From: Brevibacillus brevis NBRC 100599
Lineage (GTDB): Bacteria; Bacillota; Bacilli; Brevibacillales; Brevibacillaceae
NCBI RefSeq assembly: GCF_000010165.1
Contig: NC_012491.1
Location: forward strand, 265,001 to 329,000
Direction of reading: 5' to 3'
DNA length: 64,000 bases
Positions 1-8,180 of the stretch are shown piece after piece. The translations under genes were made by a program, and so were the position numbers. Under the pieces are notes generated by a model. That model saw only the letters and a program-made list of their open reading frames with translations. It had not been told where the DNA came from and made no database searches. The number at the start of each line of letters is the position of its first letter. Within the stretch, counting starts at the first letter, position 1.

Positions 1-450
<450 letters not shown>

Positions 451-502
451 ACACTCTTAGCAATCATGCGTATTCAGTTTTGAAGGAATAAACCTTCAAC
501 GT

Positions 503-578
503 TCCTCGGTAGCTCAGTTGGTAGAGCAATCGGCTGTTAACCGATCGGTCGGCGGTTCGAGTCCGTCCCGAGGAGCCA
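503..578 (+). tRNA. tRNA-Asn (GTT)
   Basis: Cloverleaf with acceptor TCCTCGG/CCGAGGA, anticodon loop CTGTTAA (anticodon GTT) and an encoded CCA. It is the first of ten tRNAs following the 23S gene, probably co-transcribed with the rRNA operon. Confidence 0.96.
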
Positions 579-584
579 TATTAT

Positions 585-660
585 GCTCCTGTAGCTCAGT
601 CGGTAGAGCGTTTCCATGGTAAGGAAGAGGTCGCAGGTTCGATTCCTGTCGGGAGCACCA
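585..660 (+). tRNA. tRNA-Thr (GGT)
   Basis: Acceptor GCTCCTG/CGGGAGC, anticodon loop ATGGTAA (anticodon GGT) and encoded CCA. It starts 6 bp after tRNA-Asn. Confidence 0.94.
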
Positions 661-679
661 GAAGTATTCTTATGATCTT

Positions 680-753
680 GGCCCGTTGGTGAAGCGGTTT
701 AACACAGCAGCCTTTCACGCTGTCATTCAGGGGTTCGAATCCCCTACGGGTCA
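680..753 (+). tRNA. tRNA-Glu (TTC)
   Basis: Acceptor GGCCCGT/ACGGGTC, anticodon loop CTTTCAC (anticodon TTC), T-loop ggttcgaatcc. The CCA is not encoded (the sequence continues CTT), unlike the other nine tRNAs of the cluster. Confidence 0.94.
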
Positions 754-839
754 CTTAAAAACACCTTAACAGTGGTTAAGGTACCTGCAAAGTTCTCAGA
801 GTATGCTTCTTAGCATACTCGTCACTTTGTCAGGGATTT

Positions 840-915
840 GGAGGCTTAGCTCAGCTGGGAGAGCATCTGCCTTACAAGCAGAGGGTCGGCGGTTCGATCC
901 CGTCAGCCTCCACCA
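840..915 (+). tRNA. tRNA-Val (TAC)
   Basis: Acceptor GGAGGCT/AGCCTCC, anticodon loop CTTACAA (anticodon TAC), encoded CCA. The 86-bp gap from tRNA-Glu is the longest in the cluster; it holds an imperfect hairpin around gagtatgc/gcatactc (800-820). Confidence 0.96.
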
Positions 916-923
916 TAAAAAAT

Positions 924-1008
924 GGGGAGATAGTGAAGTGGCTAAACACGGCAGACTGTAAATCTGCTCCCTCCGGGTTCGGCGGTTCGAATCCGTCTCT
1001 CCCCACCA
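924..1008 (+). tRNA. tRNA-Tyr (GTA)
   Basis: Class II tRNA with a long variable arm. Acceptor GGGGAGA/TCTCCCC, anticodon loop CTGTAAA (anticodon GTA), encoded CCA. Confidence 0.96.
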
Positions 1009-1028
1009 TTTTTTATTTTGCGAGTTGT

Positions 1029-1103
1029 TGGGGTATAGCCAAGCGGTAAGGCAACGGACTTTGACTCCGTCATTCCTAGGTTCAAATCCTAGTACCCCAG
1101 CCA
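1029..1103 (+). tRNA. tRNA-Gln (TTG)
   Basis: Acceptor TGGGGTA/TACCCCA, anticodon loop CTTTGAC (anticodon TTG), encoded CCA. Confidence 0.96.
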
Positions 1104-1109
1104 TTTTGC

Positions 1110-1185
1110 GAGCCATTAGCTCAGTTGGTAGAGCATCTGACTTTTAATCAGAGGGTCGAAGGTTCGAGTCCTTCATGGCTCACCA
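1110..1185 (+). tRNA. tRNA-Lys (TTT)
   Basis: Acceptor GAGCCAT/ATGGCTC, anticodon loop CTTTTAA (anticodon TTT), encoded CCA. Confidence 0.96.
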
Positions 1186-1205
1186 GTTTTTTAAAATTAG
1201 AATAG

Positions 1206-1282
1206 GTGCCCTTAGCTCAGCTGGATAGAGCGTTTGACTACGAATCAAAAGGTCGGGAGTTCGAATCTCTCAGGGCACGCCA
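1206..1282 (+). tRNA. tRNA-Arg (ACG)
   Basis: Acceptor GTGCCCT/AGGGCAC, anticodon loop CTACGAA (anticodon ACG, whose A34 would be deaminated to inosine), encoded CCA. Confidence 0.96.
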
Positions 1283-1287
1283 CTTAT

Positions 1288-1364
1288 CGGGAAGTAGCTC
1301 AGCTTGGTAGAGTACTTGGCTTGGGACCAAGGGGTCGCAGGTTCGAATCCTGTCTTCCCGACCA
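1288..1364 (+). tRNA. tRNA-Pro (TGG)
   Basis: Acceptor CGGGAAG/CTTCCCG, anticodon loop CTTGGGA (anticodon TGG), encoded CCA. Separated by 5 bp from tRNA-Arg. Confidence 0.96.
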
Positions 1365-1375
1365 TTTTTTTATAT

Positions 1376-1449
1376 GCGGGTGTAGTTCAATGGTAGAACT
1401 CCAGCCTTCCAAGCTGGTCGCGTGGGTTCGATTCCCATCACCCGCTCCA
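1376..1449 (+). tRNA. tRNA-Gly (TCC)
   Basis: Acceptor GCGGGTG/CACCCGC, anticodon loop CTTCCAA (anticodon TCC), encoded CCA. Last tRNA of the cluster. Confidence 0.96.
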
Positions 1450-1463
1450 TATGTTTACGAGAA

Positions 1464-1494
1464 ACGAGAAACCGAAATGGTTGCTCGTTTTTTT
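1464..1494 (+). terminator. Rho-independent terminator of the rRNA-tRNA operon
   Basis: Stem acgagaaacc/ggttgctcgt around a gaaat loop, followed by seven T. It lies 15 bp after tRNA-Gly and ends the cluster. Confidence 0.85.
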
Positions 1495-1546
1495 GTGTTT
1501 TTGACAAAGCTTGTCCGACAGGTTATTTATGCAAAATCATGTCGAG

Positions 1547-1576
1547 TTGAGTCATTTTGCTTTCCGGGGCTACAAT
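1547..1576 (+). promoter_or_regulatory. Likely sigma-A promoter of rocF
   Basis: TTGAGT (1547-1552), an 18-bp spacer and TACAAT (1571-1576), about 45 bp before the rocF start. A second possible -35 (TTGACA at 1501) has only a poor -10 at about 1523, so the TACAAT promoter is preferred. Confidence 0.6.
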
Positions 1577-1621
1577 ATAGGAGTAGAGAATGAAATGAAC
1601 GAAGGAAAGGGTGGCACTTTT

Positions 1622-2518
1622 ATGAACAAAAACATGAGCATTGTTGGTGTACCGATGGATCTAGGTGCAGACCGCCGCGGAGTCGATATGGGGCCTAGCG
1701 CAATCCGTTATGCAGGTGTTGTAGCACGCCTGGAAAAGATGGGCTTCAATATTGAAGACCGCGGAGATATTTTTGTAACGCGCCCTCATCACTTCACCGA
1801 GACGGAAAACCATAAATACCTGGATGAAGTCGTGGAAGCTAATGAAAAGCTTGCCAATGTTGTAAGCGATATCATGACTGCTGGTCGATTCCCGCTCGTA
1901 TTGGGTGGAGATCACAGTATTGCCCTTGGAACCATTGCGGGTGTCGCTAAGCACGTAAAAAACCTGGGTGTCATTTGGTTTGACGCTCATGGTGATTTGA
2001 ATACGGGTGCCACTTCTCCATCGGGAAATATTCACGGTATGCCTTTGGCAGCGAGCTTGGGGTATGGGCATGAGCGTCTGACGAACATTGGGGGATATAC
2101 ACCAAAGGTAAAGGCAGAAAACGTGGTCATCATCGGTGCGCGTGATCTGGATCAAGGCGAGCGTGAATTGATCAAGCGTATCGGGATGAAGGTTTTCACC
2201 ATGCACGAAATTGATAAGTTGGGTATGGCTCGAGTCATGGATGAAGCAATCGCGCATGTGTCCAAAAACACAGATGGCGTGCATTTGAGCCTCGACTTGG
2301 ATGGACTTGATCCACACGATGCTCCGGGAGTAGGGACGCCAGTAATAGGTGGTATCTCCTATCGTGAAGGGCATGTCTCATTGGAAATGCTGGCAGATGC
2401 AGATATTCTTTGCTCGGCAGAATTCGTAGAGGTCAACCCGATTCTTGACCGAGAAAACATGACAGCTCGCGTTGCAGTCGCTTTGATGAGTTCCGTTTTT
2501 GGTGATAAATTACTATAA
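1622..2518 (+). CDS. rocF: Arginase RocF
   Basis: A 298-residue ureohydrolase that hydrolyses L-arginine to L-ornithine and urea in the cytoplasm, the first step of the arginine degradation pathway. The manganese-binding motifs of the family are visible: GGDHS, DAHGD and SLDLDGLDP, followed by a conserved SAEFVEVNP segment. The length matches Bacillus RocF (about 296). The start at 1622 ([13 protein letters not shown]) is chosen over upstream in-frame codons because gaaggaaagggtgg lies just before it and the protein then begins at the usual family N-terminus. It is a single gene between its own promoter and terminator. Confidence 0.95.
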   Translation: MNKNMSIVGVPMDLGADRRGVDMGPSAIRYAGVVARLEKMGFNIEDRGDIFVTRPHHFTETENHKYLDEVVEANEKLANVVSDIMTAGRFPLVLGGDHSIALGTIAGVAKHVKNLGVIWFDAHGDLNTGATSPSGNIHGMPLAASLGYGHERLTNIGGYTPKVKAENVVIIGARDLDQGERELIKRIGMKVFTMHEIDKLGMARVMDEAIAHVSKNTDGVHLSLDLDGLDPHDAPGVGTPVIGGISYREGHVSLEMLADADILCSAEFVEVNPILDRENMTARVAVALMSSVFGDKLL

Positions 2519-2539
2519 AATAAATGAAGAAGATCATGA

Positions 2540-2570
2540 AAAAAGAGAGGCTTTTGGCCCTCTTTTTTTG
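2540..2570 (+). terminator. Rho-independent terminator of rocF
   Basis: A-rich stem aaagagagg pairs with cctcttttt around loop cttttggc and runs into seven T, 22 bp after the rocF stop codon. Confidence 0.85.
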
Positions 2571-2611
2571 TTTTACCGCATCTTTACTTTGATGAGGGAA
2601 AGCTGTACATT

Positions 2612-2761
2612 CTAAGGATGGAGACGCAGTTTATTTAATAGCTGATCCAGTTGTACACTTAGTGTAATTAATTCTGGAGTAATGCAGGCTTGTTTTTTGT
2701 ATTGATCGTTGAGTTCTTTTCGCAGCATTTCAATCTCGAGGAGAACGTTTTTTTTTGACAA
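2612..2761 (-). CDS. Small Spo0E-like aspartyl-phosphate phosphatase
   Basis: A 49-codon gene reading MSKKNVLLEIEMLRKEL..., with a predicted helix, a short loop and a second helix carrying TLSVQLDQLLNKL. The S-x-x-L-D signature of Spo0E-family phosphatases, which dephosphorylate Spo0A-P and hold back sporulation, is present (SVQLD, residues 35-39). The start is TTG at 2761, because aaaggag lies about 10 bases before it; the GTG three codons upstream is too close to that ribosome site. It lies divergent from sigW. The family is known from Bacillus; its role here is inferred. Confidence 0.82.
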   Translation of the reverse strand: MSKKNVLLEIEMLRKELNDQYKKQACITPELITLSVQLDQLLNKLRLHP

Positions 2762-2883
2762 TCGTTGCACTCTCCTTTCCACCCGTGAGATAAATGAGCT
2801 ATCATTACTTATATATAGAAGAAAGCAATACGCTTATTCCTCTATTTCCCAACAAATTATCCGCACAAACACAAGATTAAAAA

Positions 2884-2909
2884 TGAAACCATATGCAGTA
2901 TCATCCGTA
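2884..2909 (+). promoter_or_regulatory. Sigma-W autoregulatory promoter
   Basis: TGAAAC (2884-2889), a 16-bp spacer and CGTA (2906-2909) match the sigma-W consensus of Bacillus, with the start of sigW 31 bp further on. ECF sigma factors of this group transcribe their own operon; the motif indicates the same here. Confidence 0.85.
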
Positions 2910-2940
2910 TATAGGATTACGGTATTGTGGGGAGGATCGC

Positions 2941-3499
2941 ATGGATTTTGTAGAGAAACGGTTGACTCAGCGGGCTAAACGCGGAGACCGTGAAGCTTTT
3001 GCGGAGTTAATCGAGATTTATAAAGATAAGATATTTCAGCTCGCATATCGTATGGTGGGAAACCGTCAGGATGCAGAGGACATCGCGCAAGAAACATTTT
3101 TGCGTGTCTATGCCAATTTGCATTCATACGATGACAGCTATAAGTTCTCCACGTGGATCTACAGGATCGCGACCAATCTATGTATCGACCGTGGCCGGAA
3201 AAAACGACCTGACTTTTCATTGGATGAAGAAACCGAACCAGGGCCTGGACTGGTATTCACGCCTGTCTTCTAACGAGCGAACACCGGAGGACAAAGTCGT
3301 AACGCAGGAGCTGCAAGAGACTGTGCAAGATGCTTTGTCTCACTTACAGCCCAAATATCGCTCGATTATGATCTTGCGTTATATCGAGGATTTGTCGTTG
3401 CAGGAGATCAGCGATATCGTAAAGCTTCCCATAACGACAATCAAGACGCGTATTCACCGAGGAAGGGAAGCATTACGCAGCAAGTTGCGATTGATGTGA
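2941..3499 (+). pseudogene. sigW: ECF sigma factor SigW, frameshifted
   Basis: Extracytoplasmic-function sigma factor that in Bacillus switches on cell-envelope stress and antibiotic-resistance genes. Frame 1 from the ATG at 2941 (RBS ggggagg) encodes region 2: DAEDIAQETFLRVY and FSTWIYRIATNL, the -10 recognition part. It then meets a stop at 3273. Region 4 (the -35 helix-turn-helix, ending TTIKTRIHRGREALRSKL) continues in the next frame to 3499. Removing one G from the GGG at 3241-3243 restores an unbroken protein through EPGLDWYSRL of about 185 residues, the normal SigW length. It is either a real inactivating mutation or a homopolymer sequencing error; the intact rsiW downstream favours error. 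Confidence 0.9.
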
Positions 3500-3515
3500 G
3501 AAAGGAGAAATCACG

Positions 3516-4139
3516 ATGGAATGCCGGGATATGATTTGCCTCATCCACGAATATCTAGATGGGGACACTGATGAATTAGCCAATCTGCAATTGCAAGCAC
3601 ACATAAAGACTTGTGTGAGTTGTCGTCAGCATATGCATGAGTTGCAGAGAGCCATCGCTTTTGTTCAAAGCGCTTCACATATTCATGTCTCTTCTGATTT
3701 TACAGCTCGTGTACTTGCGCAATTGCCTGCGCCGACGAAAGCGAATCTGTTATCAGGATGGCTTCGTAATCATCCGTTTTTGACAGCTGCAGCGGTATTT
3801 CTCTTTTTGATGACCGGCAGCGTACTCAACAGTTGGTTTGATCAGGATGACACTCTACAGGTATCCTCTGCTAATTTGGATAAATTAAAAATAGATCGTG
3901 AACGCAATGTCGTAGTTGTACCAGCAGGAACCAATATTGATGGAGACTTGGTTGTCCGCAACGGAAACGTAGATGTTCAAGGCCATGTAACAGGAAATGT
4001 TGTGGCTATTGAAGGAAAAGTGTTCGTGGCATCTACTGCCCAAGTCGTGGGAAATACCGAATCGATCGAAGCGATCGTAGATTGGATCTGGTATGAGGTG
4101 AAAAATATTGGAAATGACTTGCTTCCGATCTTGCCATAA
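3516..4139 (+). CDS. rsiW: Anti-sigma-W factor RsiW with bactofilin-like tail
   Basis: A 207-residue membrane anti-sigma factor that holds SigW inactive until intramembrane proteolysis. The cytoplasmic N-terminus has the zinc anti-sigma motif H29-x3-C33-x2-C36 (HIKTCVSC), followed by a helix linker and one membrane segment at about residues 87-107. The extracytoplasmic part (about 130-185) is a beta-rich stretch with DGDLVVRNGNVDVQGHV, resembling bactofilin/polymer-forming repeats. The gene begins 17 bp after sigW with a strong aaaggag site, so the two are co-transcribed. The RsiW assignment rests on the motif, topology and gene order. Confidence 0.9.
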   Translation: MECRDMICLIHEYLDGDTDELANLQLQAHIKTCVSCRQHMHELQRAIAFVQSASHIHVSSDFTARVLAQLPAPTKANLLSGWLRNHPFLTAAAVFLFLMTGSVLNSWFDQDDTLQVSSANLDKLKIDRERNVVVVPAGTNIDGDLVVRNGNVDVQGHVTGNVVAIEGKVFVASTAQVVGNTESIEAIVDWIWYEVKNIGNDLLPILP

Positions 4140-4165
4140 GAGAAAATAGAGAGTACAGCTATCAG

Positions 4166-4191
4166 AGCACGGCAGTGGAGCCGTGCTTTTT
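4166..4191 (+). terminator. Terminator between rsiW and cdaA
   Basis: Perfect 8-bp stem agcacggc/gccgtgct with a 6-base loop, then five T. It may act as a partial terminator separating sigW-rsiW from the cdaA operon; no clear promoter is seen in the 50 bp before cdaA. Confidence 0.8.
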
Positions 4192-4244
4192 CCGCAGGAG
4201 ATAGACTGACTTCATTAGATGGAGCGAGATATGGGGGCTTCGTT

Positions 4245-5069
4245 ATGATATCAATATCCATGGATTATGGGGATTTGCTACGGTATGCAACGGATATTTT
4301 ACTCGTTACATACGTGTTCTATAAAATCATTATGCTTATTCGCGGGACGCGCGCTGTACAATTGCTGAAGGGGATTATGGTCATCGTCATCACATGGTTC
4401 CTCAGCAAATACTTCCAGCTCACGGCACTACACGCGCTGATGAATCAGGCATTTACATTCGGGGTTTTGGCCGTCGTCATCATCTTCCAGCCGGAGTTGC
4501 GTCGAGCACTGGAGCAGCTTGGTCGAGGTAAGCTTTTTTCCCGTTCAAGCAGTACGCAGGATGAAGAGGTAGTTGGCCGTTTGGTTCAAGAGGTGGGCAA
4601 ATCGGTTACGTACATGGCCAAGCGTCGCATTGGTGCATTGATCGTCATTGAGAGAGAGACGGGTCTGAATGATTACGTAGAAACGGGTATTGGCATTAAC
4701 GGGCGAGTCAGCTCGGAGCTGCTGATTAATATTTTCATTCCAAATACACCGCTGCATGACGGTGCAGTCATTATGCGAAAAGACATGATTATGGCTGCTG
4801 CCTGTTATCTTCCACTGTCTGAAAACAATTCCATCTCCAAAGAGTTGGGGACGCGCCATCGAGCGGCAATAGGGCTAAGTGAGGTTTCCGATGGCATTGC
4901 GATCATCGTATCTGAAGAGACTGGACAGGTATCCTTTGCAGCGCATGGAGCAATGAATCGCAATCTGACGGAGGCGCAACTGGCAGAGATGCTGACAGAA
5001 CAGCTACAGCCTCTGTCCAAAGGCAAATCCATGGGAAGTCGTTGGCAATGGAGGCGAAAACATGGATAA
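4245..5069 (+). CDS. cdaA: Diadenylate cyclase CdaA
   Basis: A 274-residue membrane enzyme that condenses two ATP into cyclic di-AMP, an essential second messenger for potassium, osmotic and cell-wall homeostasis. Three membrane helices occupy about residues 10-90, followed by a DAC (DisA_N) catalytic domain with the signature DGA (172-174, LHDGAVIM) and RHR (204-206, GTRHRAAIG). The gene overlaps cdaR by 8 bp and precedes glmM, the cdaA-cdaR-glmM order conserved in Firmicutes, where CdaR and GlmM modulate the cyclase. An ATG at 4260 is an alternative start. Confidence 0.95.
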   Translation: MISISMDYGDLLRYATDILLVTYVFYKIIMLIRGTRAVQLLKGIMVIVITWFLSKYFQLTALHALMNQAFTFGVLAVVIIFQPELRRALEQLGRGKLFSRSSSTQDEEVVGRLVQEVGKSVTYMAKRRIGALIVIERETGLNDYVETGIGINGRVSSELLINIFIPNTPLHDGAVIMRKDMIMAAACYLPLSENNSISKELGTRHRAAIGLSEVSDGIAIIVSEETGQVSFAAHGAMNRNLTEAQLAEMLTEQLQPLSKGKSMGSRWQWRRKHG

Positions 5070-6309
5070 ATGGTTAAACAGTCACTGGTTTGCACGTGCT
5101 GTTGCGTTGCTTTTGGCTATCATGACGTGGATGATTGTCAATCTGGAAGCCGAACAAACGACGACTCCTGAGGCAAGTCAGCCCACTTTTATTGATAGTG
5201 TCAATTTGCATGTGAAATACGATACCGATCGTTACCAGGTGGTCAAGCAGCAACGAACGGTAAAGGTTGCCTTGGAAAGTAATAATCCTTTTTATCGACA
5301 CAATTTCTTCCCAGAGGAATCGTGGGAAGTGTATGTCGATGCGACGAACCTGGGCAAAGGAACACATCGTGTACCTGTCCAGTACAAGGGATTCCCGGAT
5401 GAAGTCAAGGTAGGGATCATCCCGAATATCGTGGAAATTACCTTGGAAGAGAAGAAGACCGTTGAGCGTGAAGTTTCTGTGGAGAAATTGGGACAGGTCG
5501 CCCCTGGTTACACGGCTGGAGAACCTATTGTAAAGCCGTTTAGAGCACTTGTAAGGGTACCTGAAAGCCAAGTGAATAAGGTAGCTGCAGTTAAGGCATC
5601 GGTTGACCTGGAAGGGGCTACTTCCGCAATCAAAACAACGGTTCCGCTCAAAGTCGTGGACAAGTCTGGCAACGTGATTCAAGGTGCCGATGTAGTGCCA
5701 CTTACGGTAGAAGTGAACATTCCCGTAACGAGTCCGTTTGCCAAAGTGCCAATCAAATTAAACTTGACGAATGAATTGCCGAATGGCTATAGTTTGGCTA
5801 GTATGGGTATGAATGTGGATGAGGTCACAGTCTATGGACCGAAGGAAGTCATTGATGGCATCAAATCCAACACTTATCCAGGGCCGGAAATCGATCTCAG
5901 CAACATTACATCAGATCGCGATATAGAGCTAAAGATACCGTTAATGGATAATATTGTGAAGGTAGAACCGGAGTATTTGACCGTATCGCTGAAAGTCGTT
6001 CCATCAACGACCAAGCGTTTGGATAAGATTCCGATTCGCATTAGCGGGCTATCAGAAAGCATGGAAGCAAAGGTACTATCCACCGATGGCCAGGAGATGT
6101 CTACAATCGACTTCGACGTAATCGGCGCTCCAGTAGTGCTGAATCAGTTGAGGCATGAAGACTTGCAGGTCGTAGCAGATGTCAGCAATATGCCGGCGGG
6201 TGTGTACGAAGTACCATTGAATTATATTTTCAATCAGTCGGAGTATATCAAGACTTCTGCGGGCGCACCGAAAAAGGTCACAATTCAAATCACGAACAAG
6301 CAAAGGTAG
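5062..6309 (+). CDS. cdaR: YbbR-domain regulator CdaR
   Basis: A 415-residue protein with one N-terminal membrane anchor (about residues 8-26, ARAVALLLAIMTWMIVNL) and an extracytoplasmic chain of about four YbbR repeats. The repeats share patterns such as a YTVGEP-like turn (YTAGEPIV) and VTVYGPKEVIDGI. In Bacillus and Staphylococcus this protein binds CdaA and tunes cyclic-di-AMP synthesis. It overlaps the cdaA stop by 8 bp, implying translational coupling. The length agrees with family members carrying four repeats. Confidence 0.92.
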   Translation: MDKWLNSHWFARAVALLLAIMTWMIVNLEAEQTTTPEASQPTFIDSVNLHVKYDTDRYQVVKQQRTVKVALESNNPFYRHNFFPEESWEVYVDATNLGKGTHRVPVQYKGFPDEVKVGIIPNIVEITLEEKKTVEREVSVEKLGQVAPGYTAGEPIVKPFRALVRVPESQVNKVAAVKASVDLEGATSAIKTTVPLKVVDKSGNVIQGADVVPLTVEVNIPVTSPFAKVPIKLNLTNELPNGYSLASMGMNVDEVTVYGPKEVIDGIKSNTYPGPEIDLSNITSDRDIELKIPLMDNIVKVEPEYLTVSLKVVPSTTKRLDKIPIRISGLSESMEAKVLSTDGQEMSTIDFDVIGAPVVLNQLRHEDLQVVADVSNMPAGVYEVPLNYIFNQSEYIKTSAGAPKKVTIQITNKQR

Positions 6310-6352
6310 ACATAAGCTGTTGTGTGCACAAGGAAGGAAATGAGGGACAATC

Positions 6353-7699
6353 ATGGGGAAGTATTTCGGAACAGACGGTGTACGCGGTGTAGCAAATACA
6401 CAACTGACACCCGAACTGGCATTTAAAATCGGACGCGTTGGCGGTTACGTTCTCACCAGACACAAGCAGGAAGGGAAACCAAAAGTGGTGATTGGGCGCG
6501 ATACGCGCATTTCCGGTCAAATGCTGGAAAACGCGCTTTTGGCTGGACTGTTATCGGTTGGAGCAGAAGTGGTCAGATTGGGTGTTATCTCCACCTCGGG
6601 GGTAGCGTATCTCACACGTGCACTTGGTGCAGATGCTGGAGTTATGATCTCCGCCTCTCACAATCCGTTTCCGGATAACGGAATCAAGTTCTTCGGCAGC
6701 AACGGTTTTAAACTGTCCGACGAAGTGGAAGCTGAAGTAGAACAGTATTTGGACGCGGCAGAGGATACGATGCCTCGACCAACAGGCGAACAAATCGGGA
6801 CGGTTCTGGAATTCCTGGAGGGTGGACAAAAGTACCTCTCTCACTTGAAGAGCACTGTATCCGAGCGATTTGACGGTCTGAAGGTAGTTCTGGACTGTGC
6901 AAATGGTGCTGTCTCATCATTGGCAGCTCGACTGTTTGCGGATGTGGACGCTGAAGTCATCACGATTGGTGCGAATCCGAATGGAATAAACATCAATGAC
7001 CAGTGCGGTTCAACGCATCCTGAACGCTTAGTAGAAGAAGTTTTGAAGCATAAAGCTGACTTGGGTCTATCCTTTGATGGGGACGCAGATCGCTGCATTG
7101 CAGTGGATAATAATGGTGAAATCATCGACGGCGACTATATTATGGCGATCTGTGCTCGAGCGCTCAAGGCTAAAGGAAAGCTCAACAACAATACAGTTGT
7201 CACGACCGTAATGGCCAACATGGGCTTCTTCAAAGGGATGGAAGAGTGCTCCATCAATACAACGAAGACTGCTGTTGGGGATCGCTATGTAGTAGAAGAG
7301 ATGCTGCGCGGCGGCTATAATCTCGGTGGCGAACAGTCCGGTCATATCGTCTTCCTGGACTACAATACGACAGGAGACGGTCTGTTAACGGGTCTGCAGC
7401 TCTTGAACATCATCAAGGAGTCTGGCAAGCCGTTGTCCGAGCTCAAACAAGTGATGGTCAAGTATCCGCAGCTTTTGATCAATGTCCGTGTAGAGGACAA
7501 GTCAAAGCTGAATGGTAATGAAGCTATTGCGCAGGCTATTCGTGAAGTAGAAGAAGATTTGGCCGGCAATGGTCGCGTTCTGGTTCGTCCGTCTGGAACA
7601 GAGCCAATCGTACGTGTCATGGCAGAAGGTCCAGATGCGGCACAATTGGAAGGGCTCGTGAATCGGATCGTTGACGTGGTCAAACAACAATTAGTGTAA
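6353..7699 (+). CDS. glmM: Phosphoglucosamine mutase GlmM
   Basis: A 448-residue enzyme that converts glucosamine-6-phosphate to glucosamine-1-phosphate for UDP-GlcNAc and peptidoglycan synthesis. Alpha-D-phosphohexomutase signatures are complete: the start [12 protein letters not shown], the phosphoserine loop ISASHNP with S102 as the residue phosphorylated, the metal-binding DGDADR, the sugar loop GGEQSGH, and the C-terminal phosphate loop RPSGTEP. The ATG at 6353 has aaggaaatgaggg upstream. It is the third gene of the cdaA unit and ends in a strong terminator, so glmS has separate control. Confidence 0.97.
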   Translation: MGKYFGTDGVRGVANTQLTPELAFKIGRVGGYVLTRHKQEGKPKVVIGRDTRISGQMLENALLAGLLSVGAEVVRLGVISTSGVAYLTRALGADAGVMISASHNPFPDNGIKFFGSNGFKLSDEVEAEVEQYLDAAEDTMPRPTGEQIGTVLEFLEGGQKYLSHLKSTVSERFDGLKVVLDCANGAVSSLAARLFADVDAEVITIGANPNGININDQCGSTHPERLVEEVLKHKADLGLSFDGDADRCIAVDNNGEIIDGDYIMAICARALKAKGKLNNNTVVTTVMANMGFFKGMEECSINTTKTAVGDRYVVEEMLRGGYNLGGEQSGHIVFLDYNTTGDGLLTGLQLLNIIKESGKPLSELKQVMVKYPQLLINVRVEDKSKLNGNEAIAQAIREVEEDLAGNGRVLVRPSGTEPIVRVMAEGPDAAQLEGLVNRIVDVVKQQLV

Positions 7700-7719
7700 A
7701 AGTAGTGTAAAAAGTTGCA

Positions 7720-7747
7720 GGGAGCGGTTTCGATGCCGCTCCCTTTT
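7720..7747 (+). terminator. Rho-independent terminator of the cdaA-cdaR-glmM operon
   Basis: Perfect GC-rich stem gggagcgg/ccgctccc followed by TTTT, 21 bp after the glmM stop. Confidence 0.9.
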
Positions 7748-7776
7748 GCATACAACTACAATACGACGACGAAATG

Positions 7777-7805
7777 TTGTCGCTCTTCACAATCTGTGGT
7801 ACAGT
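7777..7805 (+). promoter_or_regulatory. Likely promoter of glmS
   Basis: TTGTCG (7777-7782), 17-bp spacer, TACAGT (7800-7805), about 90 bp upstream of the glmS ribozyme cleavage site. The match is moderate. Confidence 0.55.
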
Positions 7806-7887
7806 GTTCATGTGCGCTAGCACCAAGAAAGAAAAACTTGGGAGGGGTTGTGCAAAAAAGAATAAGCACGTAAACCAAATGCATACC

Positions 7888-8062
7888 ATTGGAAAGCGCC
7901 AGCACTGAGGCTGCCCGACATGGAGCCCAGTGGACGAGGTGGAGGTTTATCGAAGCATTCGGCGGATACCTCCCGGCAGCAGTATCACTGCCGCAGAGCG
8001 CAGGGACAAAACATCAGGGTGATCTGATGGACAAAACCTTGTGTGTGATACGTTTTTTGCCA
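7888..8062 (+). ncRNA. glmS ribozyme (glucosamine-6-phosphate riboswitch)
   Basis: The leader of glmS contains the conserved core of the self-cleaving glmS ribozyme: agcgcc at the cleavage site, the gtggacgagg and ggtttatcgaa strands, and ttcggcgga followed by cctcccgg (about 7896-7977). The downstream P3-P4 region runs through gacaaaacatcaggg. By analogy cleavage falls between A7895 and G7896. With glucosamine-6-phosphate as cofactor the transcript cleaves itself and glmS mRNA is degraded, closing the feedback loop. The 3' boundary is approximate. Confidence 0.95.
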
Positions 8063-8108
8063 TTGCCGAAATAGATGAAACAGTATGATCATAGAAAAAA
8101 CATGGAAT

Positions 8109-8156
8109 GGCGGGGGACTCACCCCCGTACCATTGTTCGGGTGGAAGTCCCTCGCC
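8109..8156 (+). other. Long stable hairpin between the ribozyme and glmS
   Basis: ggcgggggact (8109-8119) pairs with agtccctcgcc (8146-8156) with one G-U pair, and inside it caccc pairs with gggtg. No T run follows, so it is not a standard terminator. It begins about 45 nt after the ribozyme and ends 24 nt before the glmS ATG; it could stabilise the cleaved 3' product or affect translation (inference). Confidence 0.6.
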
Positions 8157-8180
8157 AAATTGGAAGGGGACCATACACTT

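Noticed and set aside
796-1593. Frames crossing the tRNA cluster (for example plus strand 1234-1593)
   Set aside because: They translate tRNA genes; not coding.
1661-2374. A 237-codon minus-strand frame opposite rocF
   Set aside because: Shadow of arginase; composition is His- and Cys-rich without any domain.
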